Assembly: GCF_025244705.1 (NCBI RefSeq)
Contig: NZ_CP104207.1
Span: forward strand, 3,038,001 to 3,102,000
Source: Sphingopyxis sp. PET50
GTDB taxonomy: Bacteria; Pseudomonadota; Alphaproteobacteria; Sphingomonadales; Sphingomonadaceae
DNA length: 64,000 nt
Direction of reading: 5' to 3'
Made by a program: the position numbers and the translations under genes. Below, piece by piece: positions 33,948 to 42,908 of this stretch. Positions within the stretch are counted from its first letter, which is position 1. Each line of letters starts with the position of its first letter. Below the pieces are notes generated by a model, which saw nothing but the letters and a program-made list of their open reading frames with translations, had not been told where the DNA came from and did not search any database.

Positions 33948-36560
33948 ATGGAGCTGAAACGCTATCAGACCCGCGCGCTCGACGCCCTTCGCACCTTCCT
34001 GAGCGCGGCGAAGGTGAAGCCGCCCGCGCAGGCCTATGCCGACGCCATCGCGGGGGCGGAACTCGGCAGCTATGCACGCGGCGGCTATACGCCGGTCGAG
34101 GGGCTGGAGGCGGTGCCCTATTGCTGCCTTCGCCTGCCGACGGGCGGCGGCAAGACCTTGCTGGCGAGCCATGCCATCAAGGTCGCGGCCGATGCCTATA
34201 TGGACCGCGCGCGCGTTCCGGTGATCTGGCTGGTGCCGTCGAGCGCGATTCAGGCGCAGACGCTCGACGCGCTCAAACAGCCGCGCCATCCCTACCGCGT
34301 CGCGCTGGAGGAGGCGTTCGACGGTGCGGTTGCGGTGTTCGATATCAGCGAGCGGCGGCAAATCCGGCCGCAGGATTTTCTGGACAAGACCGTCGTGATC
34401 GTCGCGACCTATCAGGCATTTCGCGTCGAGGACACGTCGAACCGCAACGTCTATGCCGACGACGAGAATCTGGAGGATCATTTCCGCGACGCGCGCCGGG
34501 GCGAGGGGCTGGACGTCGTGAACGACGGGCCGCGCCGGGGCGAGATCGCGCTGTCTTTCGCCAATGTGTTGCACCGCCAGCGCCCGCTGATGATCCTGGA
34601 CGAAGCGCACAACTTCATGACCGGCCTGTCGGGCGGGACCAAGGCCCGGCTCAATCCGTCGGCGATCGTCGAGCTGACGGCGACGCCCAAACCGCGCTCC
34701 AATGTCATCGCCGTTGCGACCGCGATGGAATTGAAGGCGGAGGACATGATCAAGATGCCGGTGCATCTGTCGCAGCATGGAAGCTGGCAGCAAGCCGTTT
34801 CCCATGCGGTGCAGAATCGCGCATGGCTGGCGCGGATCGCGGCGAACGATCCGGCCGGGATTCGCCCGATCGCGCTCTATCAGGCGATGCCCGCCGCCGA
34901 AGGCAATGAAGCGACGGTCGAGGTGTTGAAAGCGCATCTGATCGAACAGGAGCGCATTCCCGAAGAAGCAATCGTTGTTGCGACGGGCGACCAGCGCGGG
35001 CTGGATGGCGTCAGCCTGTTCGATCCGGCGTGCAGGATCGAGCATGTCATCACGGTGCAGGCGCTGAAGGAAGGCTGGGACTGCTCCTATGCCTATGTCT
35101 TTTGCTCGCTTGCCAGCATCCGGTCATCGGGCGCGGTTGAGCAGTTGCTGGGCCGGGTGCTGCGCATGCCCTTTGCGACGCGCCGCGCGTCCGAAGAATT
35201 GAACCGCGCCTATGCCCATGTGTCCGAAACGACGTTCGCGGCGGCGGCGAACGGATTGATGGATCGGCTGACCGAAATGGGGTTCGACGAGCGCAGCGCG
35301 CGCGAGGCGATACTGGAAATGCCGCCTTCGTTCGATCTGGAGGGCGGCGATATGGGGCCGCTCTATCGCGTGCCCGAACCAGTGAAGCTGACCGTGAACG
35401 AGCGGCCGGACACGAGCGACTGGAGCGTAGCGGCGCGGCAGGCGCTGCGCATGGCCGACGACGGCGCAGGCAAGGTGCTCGCCGTGATCGACGCCCATGC
35501 CAGCGACGAGGTGAAGCGCGAGATCGGCAAGGCGATGGAAGCGATTGCGCCCGGTGCGGCCGAAGCGGTCGAGCGCAACATCGTGCAGACCGAAGCGGCG
35601 AAGTCGCCCGCCGCGCGCGGTGTTCCGTTCGCGGTGCCGCAACTCGAAATCGAGGTGCAGGGCGAGCTTGATCTGGCCTATCCCGAATCCTTCGTCGATC
35701 TGGCGGGCTGGGATTTGCTGGCGCATGGCGCGGACCTGCCCGGCTTCAGCATGACTGAGCAACCCGATAGCTATGAATTTGATATTCGGGGCGACCGGCT
35801 GGTCTACAGCCATATGGCAACGACGCTGGAGCTTGCGCTCGACGGCGCGACCAATTGGGACGAAGCGGCGCTGGCGCGCTTTCTGGACCGCCAGACGCGG
35901 CAGGCGCATACCGGCCAGGCGACCTATCTGGAATATTGCCGCCGCGTCGTGGTCGAACTGGTACAGGATCAGGGCATGGCCTTGGCGGCGTTGGTGCGCG
36001 GCAAATATGCGCTGAAGCGTGCCGTGCTGGCGCGCGTCGCCGAATTGCGGAAACTGACCGCCCAACAGGGCGTGCAGCTCTTTCTGGATGGCGTGGGCGT
36101 TCCAGCCAACCCCGCCGGGGCGCTGCACCATTTCGATCCGAACCGCTATGACGCGCGCAATCCGTATCAAGGCGGCTTCCGGTTCAAGAAACATTATTAT
36201 GCCGCGATCGGCGACCTCAAATCGCAGGGCGAGGAATTTGAGTGCGCGCAGGCGATCGACCGGCTCGACGCGGTGAAGCATTGGGTGCGCAACGTCGATC
36301 GTACCTATGGAGCCTATCGCCTGCCAACGTCGGGCAATTTCTTCTATCCCGATTTCGTTGCCGAGCTGAACGACGGGCGGCAGTTGATCGTAGAATATAA
36401 GGGGCCGACGGACCCCGACGCGGCCGAAAAGAACAATATCGGGCTGAAGGCCGAAGAGATGAGCGGCGGCAGACTGCTATTCCTGATGGCGGTCAAGCGC
36501 GATGCCGACGGCCGGGGCGTGACTGAACAGATTTTGCACAAGATTGAGGTGGGGGGATAG
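33948..36560 (+). CDS. res: type III restriction enzyme subunit (Res)
   Basis: Helicase-nuclease of 870 residues that cuts DNA when two unmethylated recognition sites are met. The N-terminal superfamily 2 motor shows Walker A in LRLPTGGGKTLLASH (about 60-75), the DEAH-type MILDEAHNFMTG, a TAT-like ELTATPKP, and helicase motifs in QALKEGWDCSYAYVFCS and QLLGRVLRMPFA. The C-terminal PD-(D/E)XK nuclease is seen in FFYPDFVAELNDGRQLIVEY followed by KG. Length and order are normal for the family, and the gene is intact. It lies directly downstream of mod. Confidence 0.93.
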   Translation: MELKRYQTRALDALRTFLSAAKVKPPAQAYADAIAGAELGSYARGGYTPVEGLEAVPYCCLRLPTGGGKTLLASHAIKVAADAYMDRARVPVIWLVPSSAIQAQTLDALKQPRHPYRVALEEAFDGAVAVFDISERRQIRPQDFLDKTVVIVATYQAFRVEDTSNRNVYADDENLEDHFRDARRGEGLDVVNDGPRRGEIALSFANVLHRQRPLMILDEAHNFMTGLSGGTKARLNPSAIVELTATPKPRSNVIAVATAMELKAEDMIKMPVHLSQHGSWQQAVSHAVQNRAWLARIAANDPAGIRPIALYQAMPAAEGNEATVEVLKAHLIEQERIPEEAIVVATGDQRGLDGVSLFDPACRIEHVITVQALKEGWDCSYAYVFCSLASIRSSGAVEQLLGRVLRMPFATRRASEELNRAYAHVSETTFAAAANGLMDRLTEMGFDERSAREAILEMPPSFDLEGGDMGPLYRVPEPVKLTVNERPDTSDWSVAARQALRMADDGAGKVLAVIDAHASDEVKREIGKAMEAIAPGAAEAVERNIVQTEAAKSPAARGVPFAVPQLEIEVQGELDLAYPESFVDLAGWDLLAHGADLPGFSMTEQPDSYEFDIRGDRLVYSHMATTLELALDGATNWDEAALARFLDRQTRQAHTGQATYLEYCRRVVVELVQDQGMALAALVRGKYALKRAVLARVAELRKLTAQQGVQLFLDGVGVPANPAGALHHFDPNRYDARNPYQGGFRFKKHYYAAIGDLKSQGEEFECAQAIDRLDAVKHWVRNVDRTYGAYRLPTSGNFFYPDFVAELNDGRQLIVEYKGPTDPDAAEKNNIGLKAEEMSGGRLLFLMAVKRDADGRGVTEQILHKIEVGG

Positions 36561-36632
36561 GCCCGATGCCCCCTTCCCCGTCCGCTGCAACCATCATCCG
36601 GGGCCCCTGATTCATGTCCAGTCAGCGATTTT

Positions 36633-36652
36633 GGGGGTATAATTGGGGGTAT
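36633..36652. promoter_or_regulatory. right-end GGGGGTAT sites, probable integrase arm sites
   Basis: Two copies of GGGGGTAT (36633-36640, 36645-36652) lie about 60 bases inside the right att site. The second is followed by TTTGAAAGCCGCATT, resembling TTGCAAAGCGGCCATT after the second left-end copy. The left and right ends are therefore related arm-site regions. Confidence 0.6.
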
Positions 36653-36708
36653 TTTGAAAGCCGCATTCGCATAAAGCGCCATATACATGGCATTGTGCCA
36701 ATCTTTTT

Positions 36709-36727
36709 GATTCCCTTCACCGCTCCA
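36709..36727 (+). repeat. attR core
   Basis: GATTCCCTTCACCGCTCCA, the displaced copy of the tRNA-Gly 3' end, one C shorter than attL. It marks the right limit of the island. Confidence 0.85.
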
Positions 36728-36771
36728 CCGATACAGTAGGTGCGACCCTGCTGTTTGCCGGACCGGCTTGG

Positions 36772-37548
36772 TCACCCCTCCCGCACCGACACCGACTGGC
36801 CGACCAGTTCGATCTCGCCATAGGCGGTGAGGAAGGCGATGTCCGCCGCGTCGCGGCCGACGCAGATGCGCGCCATCGCGTCGCCGCGCGCCATGCCCGT
36901 CGCGTCGACCGGATGCCAGTCGCCCGCCAGATAGACTTCGGCGACCGCGTGGAAATCCTGCGGTTCGACGCCGAGCGCATAGACGCTGGCCATGCGCGCG
37001 GGGATATGCGCGGCGCGGGAAAGCGCGATCATCACATGCGCATAGTCGCGGCACACGCCGCGCCGCTCGACGAAGCTGTCGAGCGCGCTCGTTTCCGCAT
37101 CGCTGCTGCCCGCGACGTAGGTAAAGCGGCTTTCGATCCAGTCGCGCATGCGCGCGATCTTCGCCCCGCCCTCATCCTCGCCGAAGCGCCGCTCGACAAA
37201 GGCGTGAAACTTGTTCGACGGGCAATAGCGCGATTCGTTGAGATAGGGCACCGCTTCGGCCAGCAGCCGGTGCAGCGGCATCGCGGCGAGGCTGGCGAGA
37301 TCGACGGCGGGACGGTCGATCGCGACGCTCGCGCGATAGGCGACCCGCAGATGCCCTTCGTCGCGCAGCCAGATCGGTTCGCAAATCCCGCTCTGCGTCG
37401 GCACGCGCGCCAGATGACCGGGCTTGCCGAGGTCGAGCGACGCGTCGAGCACGCGCTGGCCATGGCCGTCGGCGGCCTCGATCTGGAGCATCAGGTCGGC
37501 CGGTTCGGGCAGCCGGTAGTTTAGGGAAGCGGAAATTTCGAGTTTCAT
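36772..37548 (-). CDS. transglutaminase-like protein
   Basis: A 258-residue cytosolic protein with a transglutaminase-like N-terminal domain (about 1-110) and a papain-like core. The catalytic triad is visible: Cys in ERRGVCRDYAHVMIALSR (about residue 171), His in PQDFHAVAEVYL (about 204) and Asp in WHPVDATGMARGD (about 217). Such proteins act as proteases or transglutaminases, often next to alpha-E or circularly permuted ATP-grasp genes, but none is present here. It lies just outside attR, so it is the original chromosomal neighbour of tRNA-Gly. Confidence 0.85.
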   Translation of the reverse strand: MKLEISASLNYRLPEPADLMLQIEAADGHGQRVLDASLDLGKPGHLARVPTQSGICEPIWLRDEGHLRVAYRASVAIDRPAVDLASLAAMPLHRLLAEAVPYLNESRYCPSNKFHAFVERRFGEDEGGAKIARMRDWIESRFTYVAGSSDAETSALDSFVERRGVCRDYAHVMIALSRAAHIPARMASVYALGVEPQDFHAVAEVYLAGDWHPVDATGMARGDAMARICVGRDAADIAFLTAYGEIELVGQSVSVREG

Positions 37549-37643
37549 CTATCGCCAACGCGCGAGGGGAGGATCGGTGCCGCTAGGCGCAGTCGCGCCA
37601 AAGGGCAAGCCGTGCTTCCCCGCCGCCAGCCATAGGATGTTTT

Positions 37644-38888
37644 GTGACCGCTTCGCGTACCATCCCCTTCATCGTCGCGACCATCTTCATCGACGCGATC
37701 GGATTCGGCATCATCATGCCGGTGCTGCCCGATCTGGTGATGGAGATCGGCCGCACCGACCTGGCGAGCGCGATGGGCATCGCCACCGCGATCGGACAGG
37801 TGATGGCGGTCGCGACCTTCGTCGCCTCGCCCGTGCTCGGCAATCTGTCGGACCGGTTCGGGCGGCGGCGCGTTCTGCTGCTCTCGCTCGCGGGGCTCAC
37901 CGCCGACTATGTGCTGCTGACCATCGTCCACACCCTGCCCTGGCTGTTCATCGCCCGCGCGCTGTCGGGCATTTTCGGCGGCAGTTTTGCGGCGGCGCAG
38001 GCGGCAATCGCCGATGTGACCGCACCGCAGGAGCGCGCCCGCAATTTCGGCTTCGTCGGCGCGGCGTTCGGCGTCGGTTTCATCGTCGAGCCGGCGATCG
38101 GCGGATTCCTGGGCGAGATTGGCCCGCGCGCGCCCTTCGTCGCGGCGGCCGCGCTCGCGGCGGCGAACATGCTCTATGGCTTCTTCATCTTTCCCGAAAC
38201 GCTGGCGGCCGAACGGCGCCGCGCCTTCGACTGGCGCCGCGCCAATCCGCTCGGCGCATGGCAGACGATGCGCGGCCTGCCCGGCATGGGCGGGGTCGCG
38301 GCGGTGCTGGTGCTGTGGCAGATCGCCAGCCTGGTCTATCCGATGACATGGAGCTTTTACTGCATCGCGCAGCTCGGCTGGTCGCCGAGGATGATCGGTG
38401 CCAGCCTCGCCGCGGTCGGGGTGGCGATTGCGCTCGGTCAGGCGCTGGTCGTCGGGCCGATGGTCAAGCGCTTTGGCGAGCGCGACGCGGCGACGATCGG
38501 CATCGCCGTCGCGGTCGCGGTCTATGTCGGCTATGCCTTTGTCGACACGACGCTCGGCGCCTTCCTGCTGCTGATCCCGGTCGCGCTGCAGGCGCCGGTG
38601 CAGCCGTCGCTGATGGCGCTGATGTCGCGGCGCGCGACCCCCGAGACGCAGGGCGAGGTGCAGGGCATCTCGGCGATGGCGATGGGGCTGGGCCAGATCG
38701 GCGCGCCCGGCCTGCTGATCGGCACGATGGCCTGGTTCACCGGCCGCGGGGCGCCGGTGCATTTCCCGGGCGCCGCCTTCCTCGTCGCCGCGCTGTTCGG
38801 GCTGCTGGCGATCGCGATGCTGCGCCGACTGCCGCGCGCCACGCGGACGAGCGAGGCCGGTCAGATGCCGCCGTCGGTCACCGCATAG
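37644..38888 (+). CDS. major facilitator transporter, TetA-like
   Basis: A 414-residue, twelve-segment membrane protein. The motif A loop [19 protein letters not shown] lies between helices 2 and 3, and the drug-proton antiporter motif C region ([20 protein letters not shown]) in helix 5. The overall pattern [18 protein letters not shown] at the start matches the TCR/Tet (DHA1) group. Proton-driven efflux of a drug or metabolite is expected; the substrate cannot be told. It begins with GTG at 37644 after AGGA. Its 3' end overlaps the convergent CinA-like gene by 28 bases. Confidence 0.88.
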   Translation: MTASRTIPFIVATIFIDAIGFGIIMPVLPDLVMEIGRTDLASAMGIATAIGQVMAVATFVASPVLGNLSDRFGRRRVLLLSLAGLTADYVLLTIVHTLPWLFIARALSGIFGGSFAAAQAAIADVTAPQERARNFGFVGAAFGVGFIVEPAIGGFLGEIGPRAPFVAAAALAAANMLYGFFIFPETLAAERRRAFDWRRANPLGAWQTMRGLPGMGGVAAVLVLWQIASLVYPMTWSFYCIAQLGWSPRMIGASLAAVGVAIALGQALVVGPMVKRFGERDAATIGIAVAVAVYVGYAFVDTTLGAFLLLIPVALQAPVQPSLMALMSRRATPETQGEVQGISAMAMGLGQIGAPGLLIGTMAWFTGRGAPVHFPGAAFLVAALFGLLAIAMLRRLPRATRTSEAGQMPPSVTA

Positions 38889-39622
38889 CCCGCTGCCTCG
38901 AGCCTTGCGGTCACTTGTTCGACACAGGCCGCGACGCTGTCGGCATCGGTCGAACGGATGACGAAATTGGCGCCGACCTTGCCGTCGCGGAAAAAGGGAT
39001 AGCTGCCGATCGCGACCCCCGCATGGTCCTTTTCGCCCTGGCGGAGCAGGTCGGCGACCTCGCTTTCGGGCGCCCAGGCGCCGATCGTATGCGCGACGAG
39101 CGGTGCGCCGCCCTCGAGCTCGCCGGTCAGCGCGTCGAGCATCCCTGCGGTGATGTGCGGCACGCCCGCCATCACGAACAGATTGCCGATGCGGATGCCC
39201 GGCGCCCCCGACATGCGGTTGGGGATCAGTTCGGCGCCGTCGGGGGTGCGCGCCATGCGCAGCCGCGCCTCGGTCAGTTCGCCGCCGCGCGCGGTGTAAT
39301 AGCGTTCGAGGATCGCGCGCGCTTGCGGGTGGACGATCACCCCGACTCCCAGCGCCTTCGCCACGGCGTCCACCGTGATGTCGTCGTGCGTCGGGCCGAT
39401 GCCGCCGGTGGTGAAGACATAGTCGTAGCGCGCGCGGACCGCGTTCAGCGCGTCGACGATCTCCTGCTCGACATCGGGGACGATCCGCACTTCGCGCAGG
39501 CGAATCCCCTGCACGTCGAGCCAGGTCGCGATCTGCGCGACATTCTTGTCCTGCGTGCGGCCCGACAGGATTTCATCGCCGATCACCAGCACGGCGGCGG
39601 TCCAGATGCGTTCGTCGCTCAT
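38861..39622 (-). CDS. CinA-like molybdopterin-binding domain protein
   Basis: A 253-residue single-domain protein of the MoCF_biosynth fold: VLVIGDEILSGRTQDKN at the N-terminus, FTTGGIGPTHDDITVDAVAK (about 68-90) and NRMSGAPGIRIGNLFVMAGV. It matches the N-terminal domain of CinA (competence/damage-inducible protein A) without the amidase domain. Such stand-alone forms act as ADP-ribose or FAD-type pyrophosphatases in some species; the reaction here is not established. Overlaps the convergent transporter gene by 28 bases. Confidence 0.88.
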   Translation of the reverse strand: MSDERIWTAAVLVIGDEILSGRTQDKNVAQIATWLDVQGIRLREVRIVPDVEQEIVDALNAVRARYDYVFTTGGIGPTHDDITVDAVAKALGVGVIVHPQARAILERYYTARGGELTEARLRMARTPDGAELIPNRMSGAPGIRIGNLFVMAGVPHITAGMLDALTGELEGGAPLVAHTIGAWAPESEVADLLRQGEKDHAGVAIGSYPFFRDGKVGANFVIRSTDADSVAACVEQVTARLEAAGYAVTDGGI

Positions 39623-39725
39623 CCCCTTGCCTTAGCCGCGAACGGTGACAAAACAAGCCCGCTGGCGCCGCGACGATGTTCCTGATATGTTCCATGCGAC
39701 TCGCCAAGCTCCAAGGAGACGCCCC

Positions 39726-40361
39726 ATGGCCGATGAGCTGATTTTCTACACCAACCCGATGTCGCGCGGGCAGATCGTCCGCTGGATGCTCGAAGAGGTC
39801 GGCGCGCCTTATGCGACGCGGATCCTGGACTATGGCACGACGATGAAGGAGCCCGGCTATCTGGCGATCAACCCGATGGGCAAGGTGCCGGCGGTGGTCC
39901 ATGACGGCAAGGTGGTGACCGAATGCGCCGCGATCTGCGCCTATCTGGCCGAAGCCTTTCCCGACGCCGGGCTGGCGCCCGATGCCGAGGCGCGCGCCGA
40001 CTATCATCGCTGGATGTTCTTTGCCGCGGGTCCGGTCGAGGCCGCGATCACCGCGAAACATTTCGGCATCGAACCCGACGCCACGCAGCAGGTTTCGGCG
40101 GGGTTCGGGACCTTCGACCAGACGCTGGACGCACTCGAAAGCGCGGTCGCGGGCAAGACCTTTGTCGCGGGCGATACATTCACGGCCGCCGACGTCTATG
40201 TCGGCAGCCAGATCGACTGGGGGCTGCAGTTCGGCACCATCCCGAGCCGCCCGGCGTTCGAGGCCTATGCCGCCGGCCTGCGCGAGCGCGACGGCTACAA
40301 GCGCGCGAAGGCGATCGACAATGCGCTGATTGCCGAGATGCAGGCGGCGAATCCGGCCTAG
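39726..40361 (+). CDS. glutathione S-transferase
   Basis: A 211-residue cytosolic GST. The N-terminal thioredoxin-like domain (about 1-80) has FYTNPMSRGQIVRWMLEEVG (activating Ser), the cis-proline region NPMGKVPAVVHDG and the glutathione-contacting VTECAAICAYLAE. The helical C-terminal domain (about 90-205) has GDTFTAADVYVGSQIDW, the N-capping box. It probably conjugates or isomerises electrophiles with glutathione. The ATG at 39726 follows CAAGGAGACGCCC. Monocistronic. Confidence 0.93.
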   Translation: MADELIFYTNPMSRGQIVRWMLEEVGAPYATRILDYGTTMKEPGYLAINPMGKVPAVVHDGKVVTECAAICAYLAEAFPDAGLAPDAEARADYHRWMFFAAGPVEAAITAKHFGIEPDATQQVSAGFGTFDQTLDALESAVAGKTFVAGDTFTAADVYVGSQIDWGLQFGTIPSRPAFEAYAAGLRERDGYKRAKAIDNALIAEMQAANPA

Positions 40362-40365
40362 GGTC

Positions 40366-40420
40366 CGTCCTTGAAGCAAGCACCGCCGTGTCCCCGCAAA
40401 GGCGGGAGCGCGGGGCTTTT
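40366..40420. repeat. short intergenic palindromic repeat fragment
   Basis: GTCCTTGAAGCAAGCACCGC followed by CCGCAAAGGCGGGAG. The same lead-in (CAGTCCTTGAGCAAAACACC) precedes the element at 59748, so this is a shortened copy of that family. Confidence 0.6.
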
Positions 40421-40440
40421 CAAGCAAGGCCGATCAGGCT

Positions 40441-41340
40441 CTAGGGCAACGCCTTGAGCAGTTCGACCGCGAACGGCGCCAGCCGCCGGATCTGCGGATC
40501 CCGCGATTCGGACGCGCTGACATAGACGACGTTGGCGAAAGCGGTGCTGTTATGCACCGCCGACAGGCCGGCGTCGCTGGCATAGGGGTCTTTCCAGCGC
40601 GCCGTGTCATTCGGATGCAGCGACCGGAACCACGCCGCCCACGCTGCATCGTCGATGTCGGCGCGCCTTGCGAGATAGAGGATCGGGGCCGCGAGCCGTC
40701 CGGGCTCGCCGTGGACATAATAGACCGGCGCCCCGGGCGCGACCTGCGCCGCGACCGCACCGAGCAGCAGCTCGGCGTCGGCGCGCGCGAGGCGCGGGTT
40801 GAGCGAAAGCTGGAGCATCAGGTCGGCGCCATGCGCGACGCCATGCCGCCATCCTTCGCCTGCGCTGAACCCGCGATAGTCGGTCACGGCGCGCAGATAG
40901 GCGGCGCCGGTTTCGGCGAGACGATGCAGTTCGGCATCGGTCAGAAAGGCATCGATCCGGTCGGCGCGCGCGATTTCGGACAAGGCCAGCGCGGCAAAGG
41001 GCCTTTGGAAACCGGCGACATCGTCGGGGGCCGCCAGAACCCCCGACAGACGCTGCCCTGCATAGCGCATCAATTCAGGCGATAGATGTTTGCCGCGTAG
41101 CCCTTCCGCCCAGAGCGTGAAGGCCGCGTCATCGCGTATCTGCGGGTCGGGATCGGCAAAACATTGGATCAGATTGTCGATTTCCGCACGATCGGCTTGC
41201 GCGAAGATGGAACGCGCCAGTTCCTTCATTTCGTTTCGATCCGGAGAATAACCGATCTCACAGGACGCCGCAGCGCGGTTTCCGCTCGGCGCAGGCATCG
41301 CGACCAACATCGCCGCTGCCGTCATCCACCTCCGCATCAT
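40441..41340 (-). CDS. secreted DUF2785-like protein
   Basis: 299 residues with a signal peptide (MRRWMTAAAMLVAMPAPS). The mature protein is all-alpha and HEAT-like: FADPDPQIRDDAAFTLWAEG, PFAALALSEIARADRIDAFL, GEGWRHGVAHGADLMLQLSL and a C-terminal VYVSASESRDPQIRRLAPFA. The E-G-W-x-H-x-x-A-H-x-A-D segment is typical of DUF2785 (PF10978). A conserved His/Asp cluster hints at metal binding, but function is unknown. It starts opposite to GST and is separated from the Bax-inhibitor gene by a strong terminator. Confidence 0.7.
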   Translation of the reverse strand: MMRRWMTAAAMLVAMPAPSGNRAAASCEIGYSPDRNEMKELARSIFAQADRAEIDNLIQCFADPDPQIRDDAAFTLWAEGLRGKHLSPELMRYAGQRLSGVLAAPDDVAGFQRPFAALALSEIARADRIDAFLTDAELHRLAETGAAYLRAVTDYRGFSAGEGWRHGVAHGADLMLQLSLNPRLARADAELLLGAVAAQVAPGAPVYYVHGEPGRLAAPILYLARRADIDDAAWAAWFRSLHPNDTARWKDPYASDAGLSAVHNSTAFANVVYVSASESRDPQIRRLAPFAVELLKALP

Positions 41341-41363
41341 TCCATCCCCCCATCACCCGCAAA

Positions 41364-41395
41364 CAAAAAGCCCGGCGAATCGCTTCGCCGGGCTT
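41364..41395 (-). terminator. rho-independent terminator of the Bax-inhibitor gene
   Basis: Perfect 10-base stem AGCCCGGCGA / TCGCCGGGCT with a 6-base loop. On the minus strand it is followed by a run of T (AAAAAG on the plus strand). It lies 23 bases after the stop codon at 41418. Confidence 0.9.
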
Positions 41396-41417
41396 TCCGT
41401 TTCGCTTGTCCGTCCGC

Positions 41418-42149
41418 CTATTCGCGGCTGCCCAGCAGGTTGAGCAGGAAGGTGAACATGTTGACGAAGTCGAGATAGAGGTTCAGCGCCCCCATGATCA
41501 CGGTCTTCCCCATCATGTCCGACCCGCGGACGTAGAAATACATGCTCTTGATCTTCTGCGTATCATAGGCGGTCAGGCCCGCGAACAGCAGCACACCGAT
41601 GATGCTGATCGCCAGCATCATCGCCGGCGACTGGAAGATGAAGACATTGAGCAGCATGGCGACGATGATGCCAATGACACCCATGATCAGGAAGGTGCCG
41701 AAGCCCGACAGATCCTTCTTGGTCGTATAGCCGTAGAGGCTGAGCCCCGCGAAGGCCGCGGCGGTCGCGAAGAAGGTCTGCGCGATCGACCCCATGCCGA
41801 AGCGCAGGAAGATCGTCGACATCGACAGGCCCATCACCGTGGCAAAGGCCCAGAAGATCGCCTGCATCGCAAAGGTCGACAGCTTGTTGATGCCGAAGCT
41901 GAGCACCAGCACGAAGGCCAGCGGCGACAGTGCGACGACGAACCACAGCGGGCTCTGGATCATCGACAGCGTCACGCCCGATGTAAAGGCCAGCAGGGCG
42001 ACGATGCCGGTGAGCAGCACGCCCGACGCCATATAATTGTAAACCGACAGCATGTACGACCGCAGGCCGGCATCGACGGCCTGGTCCGCTGCACTCGTGC
42101 CGGCGCCAAAACCGGACGCCGCCATATGGGGGTCGTTCCAATTCGCCAT
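41418..42149 (-). CDS. Bax inhibitor-1 / YccA family membrane protein
   Basis: A 243-residue protein with seven transmembrane helices from about residue 40 on (GVLLTGIVALLAFTSG, LWFVVALSPLAFVLVLSFGI, AIFWAFATVMGLSMSTIF, TFLIMGVIGIIVAMLLNVFI, MLAISIIGVLLFAGLTAYDT). The C-terminal GALNLYLDFVNMFTFLLNLL is the family signature, and the di-aspartyl pH/Ca2+ sensor Asp lies in LTAYDTQKI and YLDFVN. In bacteria it is thought to leak Ca2+ and interact with FtsH. The ATG at 42149 is preceded by GGAGTG. Confidence 0.95.
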   Translation of the reverse strand: MANWNDPHMAASGFGAGTSAADQAVDAGLRSYMLSVYNYMASGVLLTGIVALLAFTSGVTLSMIQSPLWFVVALSPLAFVLVLSFGINKLSTFAMQAIFWAFATVMGLSMSTIFLRFGMGSIAQTFFATAAAFAGLSLYGYTTKKDLSGFGTFLIMGVIGIIVAMLLNVFIFQSPAMMLAISIIGVLLFAGLTAYDTQKIKSMYFYVRGSDMMGKTVIMGALNLYLDFVNMFTFLLNLLGSRE

Positions 42150-42290
42150 TGTTTTCACTCCATCTTTGGCTAAGCCCATACCGGCCACAACCCGCAATAT
42201 CGTGATTTTCGCCCGCGCTTTCAAGCGAAACCGGACGAAGCCCCGTTTGGGGTTCCGGCGGCCGCGGAACGGACTATGCTGGCGACCACC

Positions 42291-42908
42291 ATGTCGACCC
42301 ACCGCCTGTTCGTCGCCCTGCGTCCGCCGCGCCCGATCCGCGCCACGCTGATCGCCGCGATGCACGGCATATCGGGCGCGCGCTGGCAGGATGACGACCA
42401 GCTCCACCTGACGTTGCGCTTCATCGGCGAGGTCGACCGGCACCGCGCCGAGGATATCGCCGCGGCGCTCGGCGCGCTACACGCCCCCGCCATCACCGCG
42501 CGGATCGCGGGGGTCGACCTGTTCGAGCATCATGGCCGCCCGCACATGATCTGGGCCGGGGTCGAACCGCAGGATGCGATCGCGGCGCTGCACCGCAAGG
42601 TCGACCAGCTGCTGACGCGCGTCGGGGTGGCGCCGGAGACGCGCGCGTTCGTGCCGCATATCACGATGGCGCGGCTCAATCGCGGCTCGGGGGCCGTCGC
42701 GCCATTCCTGGCGCTGCACAGCGACCTGGCGAGCGAAGCCTTCGTCTTCGGCCATGTCACGCTCTACGAAAGCGAGATGGGGCATGGCGGGTCGCGCTAT
42801 CACCCCGTCGCGCGCTATCCGCTCGATCCGGCTGCGTCGGCGACCAGCGCCGCCGCGACCGCGCTGACATCGTCCCAGGTCTCCGCAAAACCGTCTTCGG
42901 CGCCATAA
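42291..42908 (+). CDS. thpR: RNA 2',3'-cyclic phosphodiesterase
   Basis: A 2H phosphoesterase of about 205 residues that opens 2',3'-cyclic phosphates on RNA ends. Both HxTx motifs are present: HLTLRFIGEV (about 39) and HITMARLNRGSG (about 123), in the usual LigT/ThpR spacing. VTLYESEMGHGGSRYHPVAR closes the fold. The last ~25 residues (AASATSAAATALTSSQV...) are low-complexity and lie within a 94-base overlap with the convergent phosphatase gene. I chose the ATG at 42291 (MSTHRLFVALRPP); 42276 is an alternative. Confidence 0.9.
   Translation: MSTHRLFVALRPPRPIRATLIAAMHGISGARWQDDDQLHLTLRFIGEVDRHRAEDIAAALGALHAPAITARIAGVDLFEHHGRPHMIWAGVEPQDAIAALHRKVDQLLTRVGVAPETRAFVPHITMARLNRGSGAVAPFLALHSDLASEAFVFGHVTLYESEMGHGGSRYHPVARYPLDPAASATSAAATALTSSQVSAKPSSAP

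Larger units (their letters stand above)
27169..36727 (+). mobile_element. genomic island in tRNA-Gly carrying type III restriction-modification and two tRNAs
   Basis: Bounded on the left by the 3' end of tRNA-Gly(CCC) and on the right by a copy of that end (36709-36727) differing by one missing C. An integrase starts about 200 bases inside the left end, as expected for P4-type islands. GGGGGTAT motifs cluster at both ends. Contents in order: integrase, hypothetical protein, excisionase-like HTH protein, HTH/zinc-ribbon protein, second tyrosine recombinase, hypothetical protein, tRNA-Gly(UCC), tRNA-Arg(UCU), Mod and Res. No conjugation or replication genes are seen. Confidence 0.88.

Noticed and set aside
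36772..37548. The transglutaminase-like gene as part of the island cargo.
   Set aside because: It lies outside attR (36709-36727) and has the base composition of the core genome.
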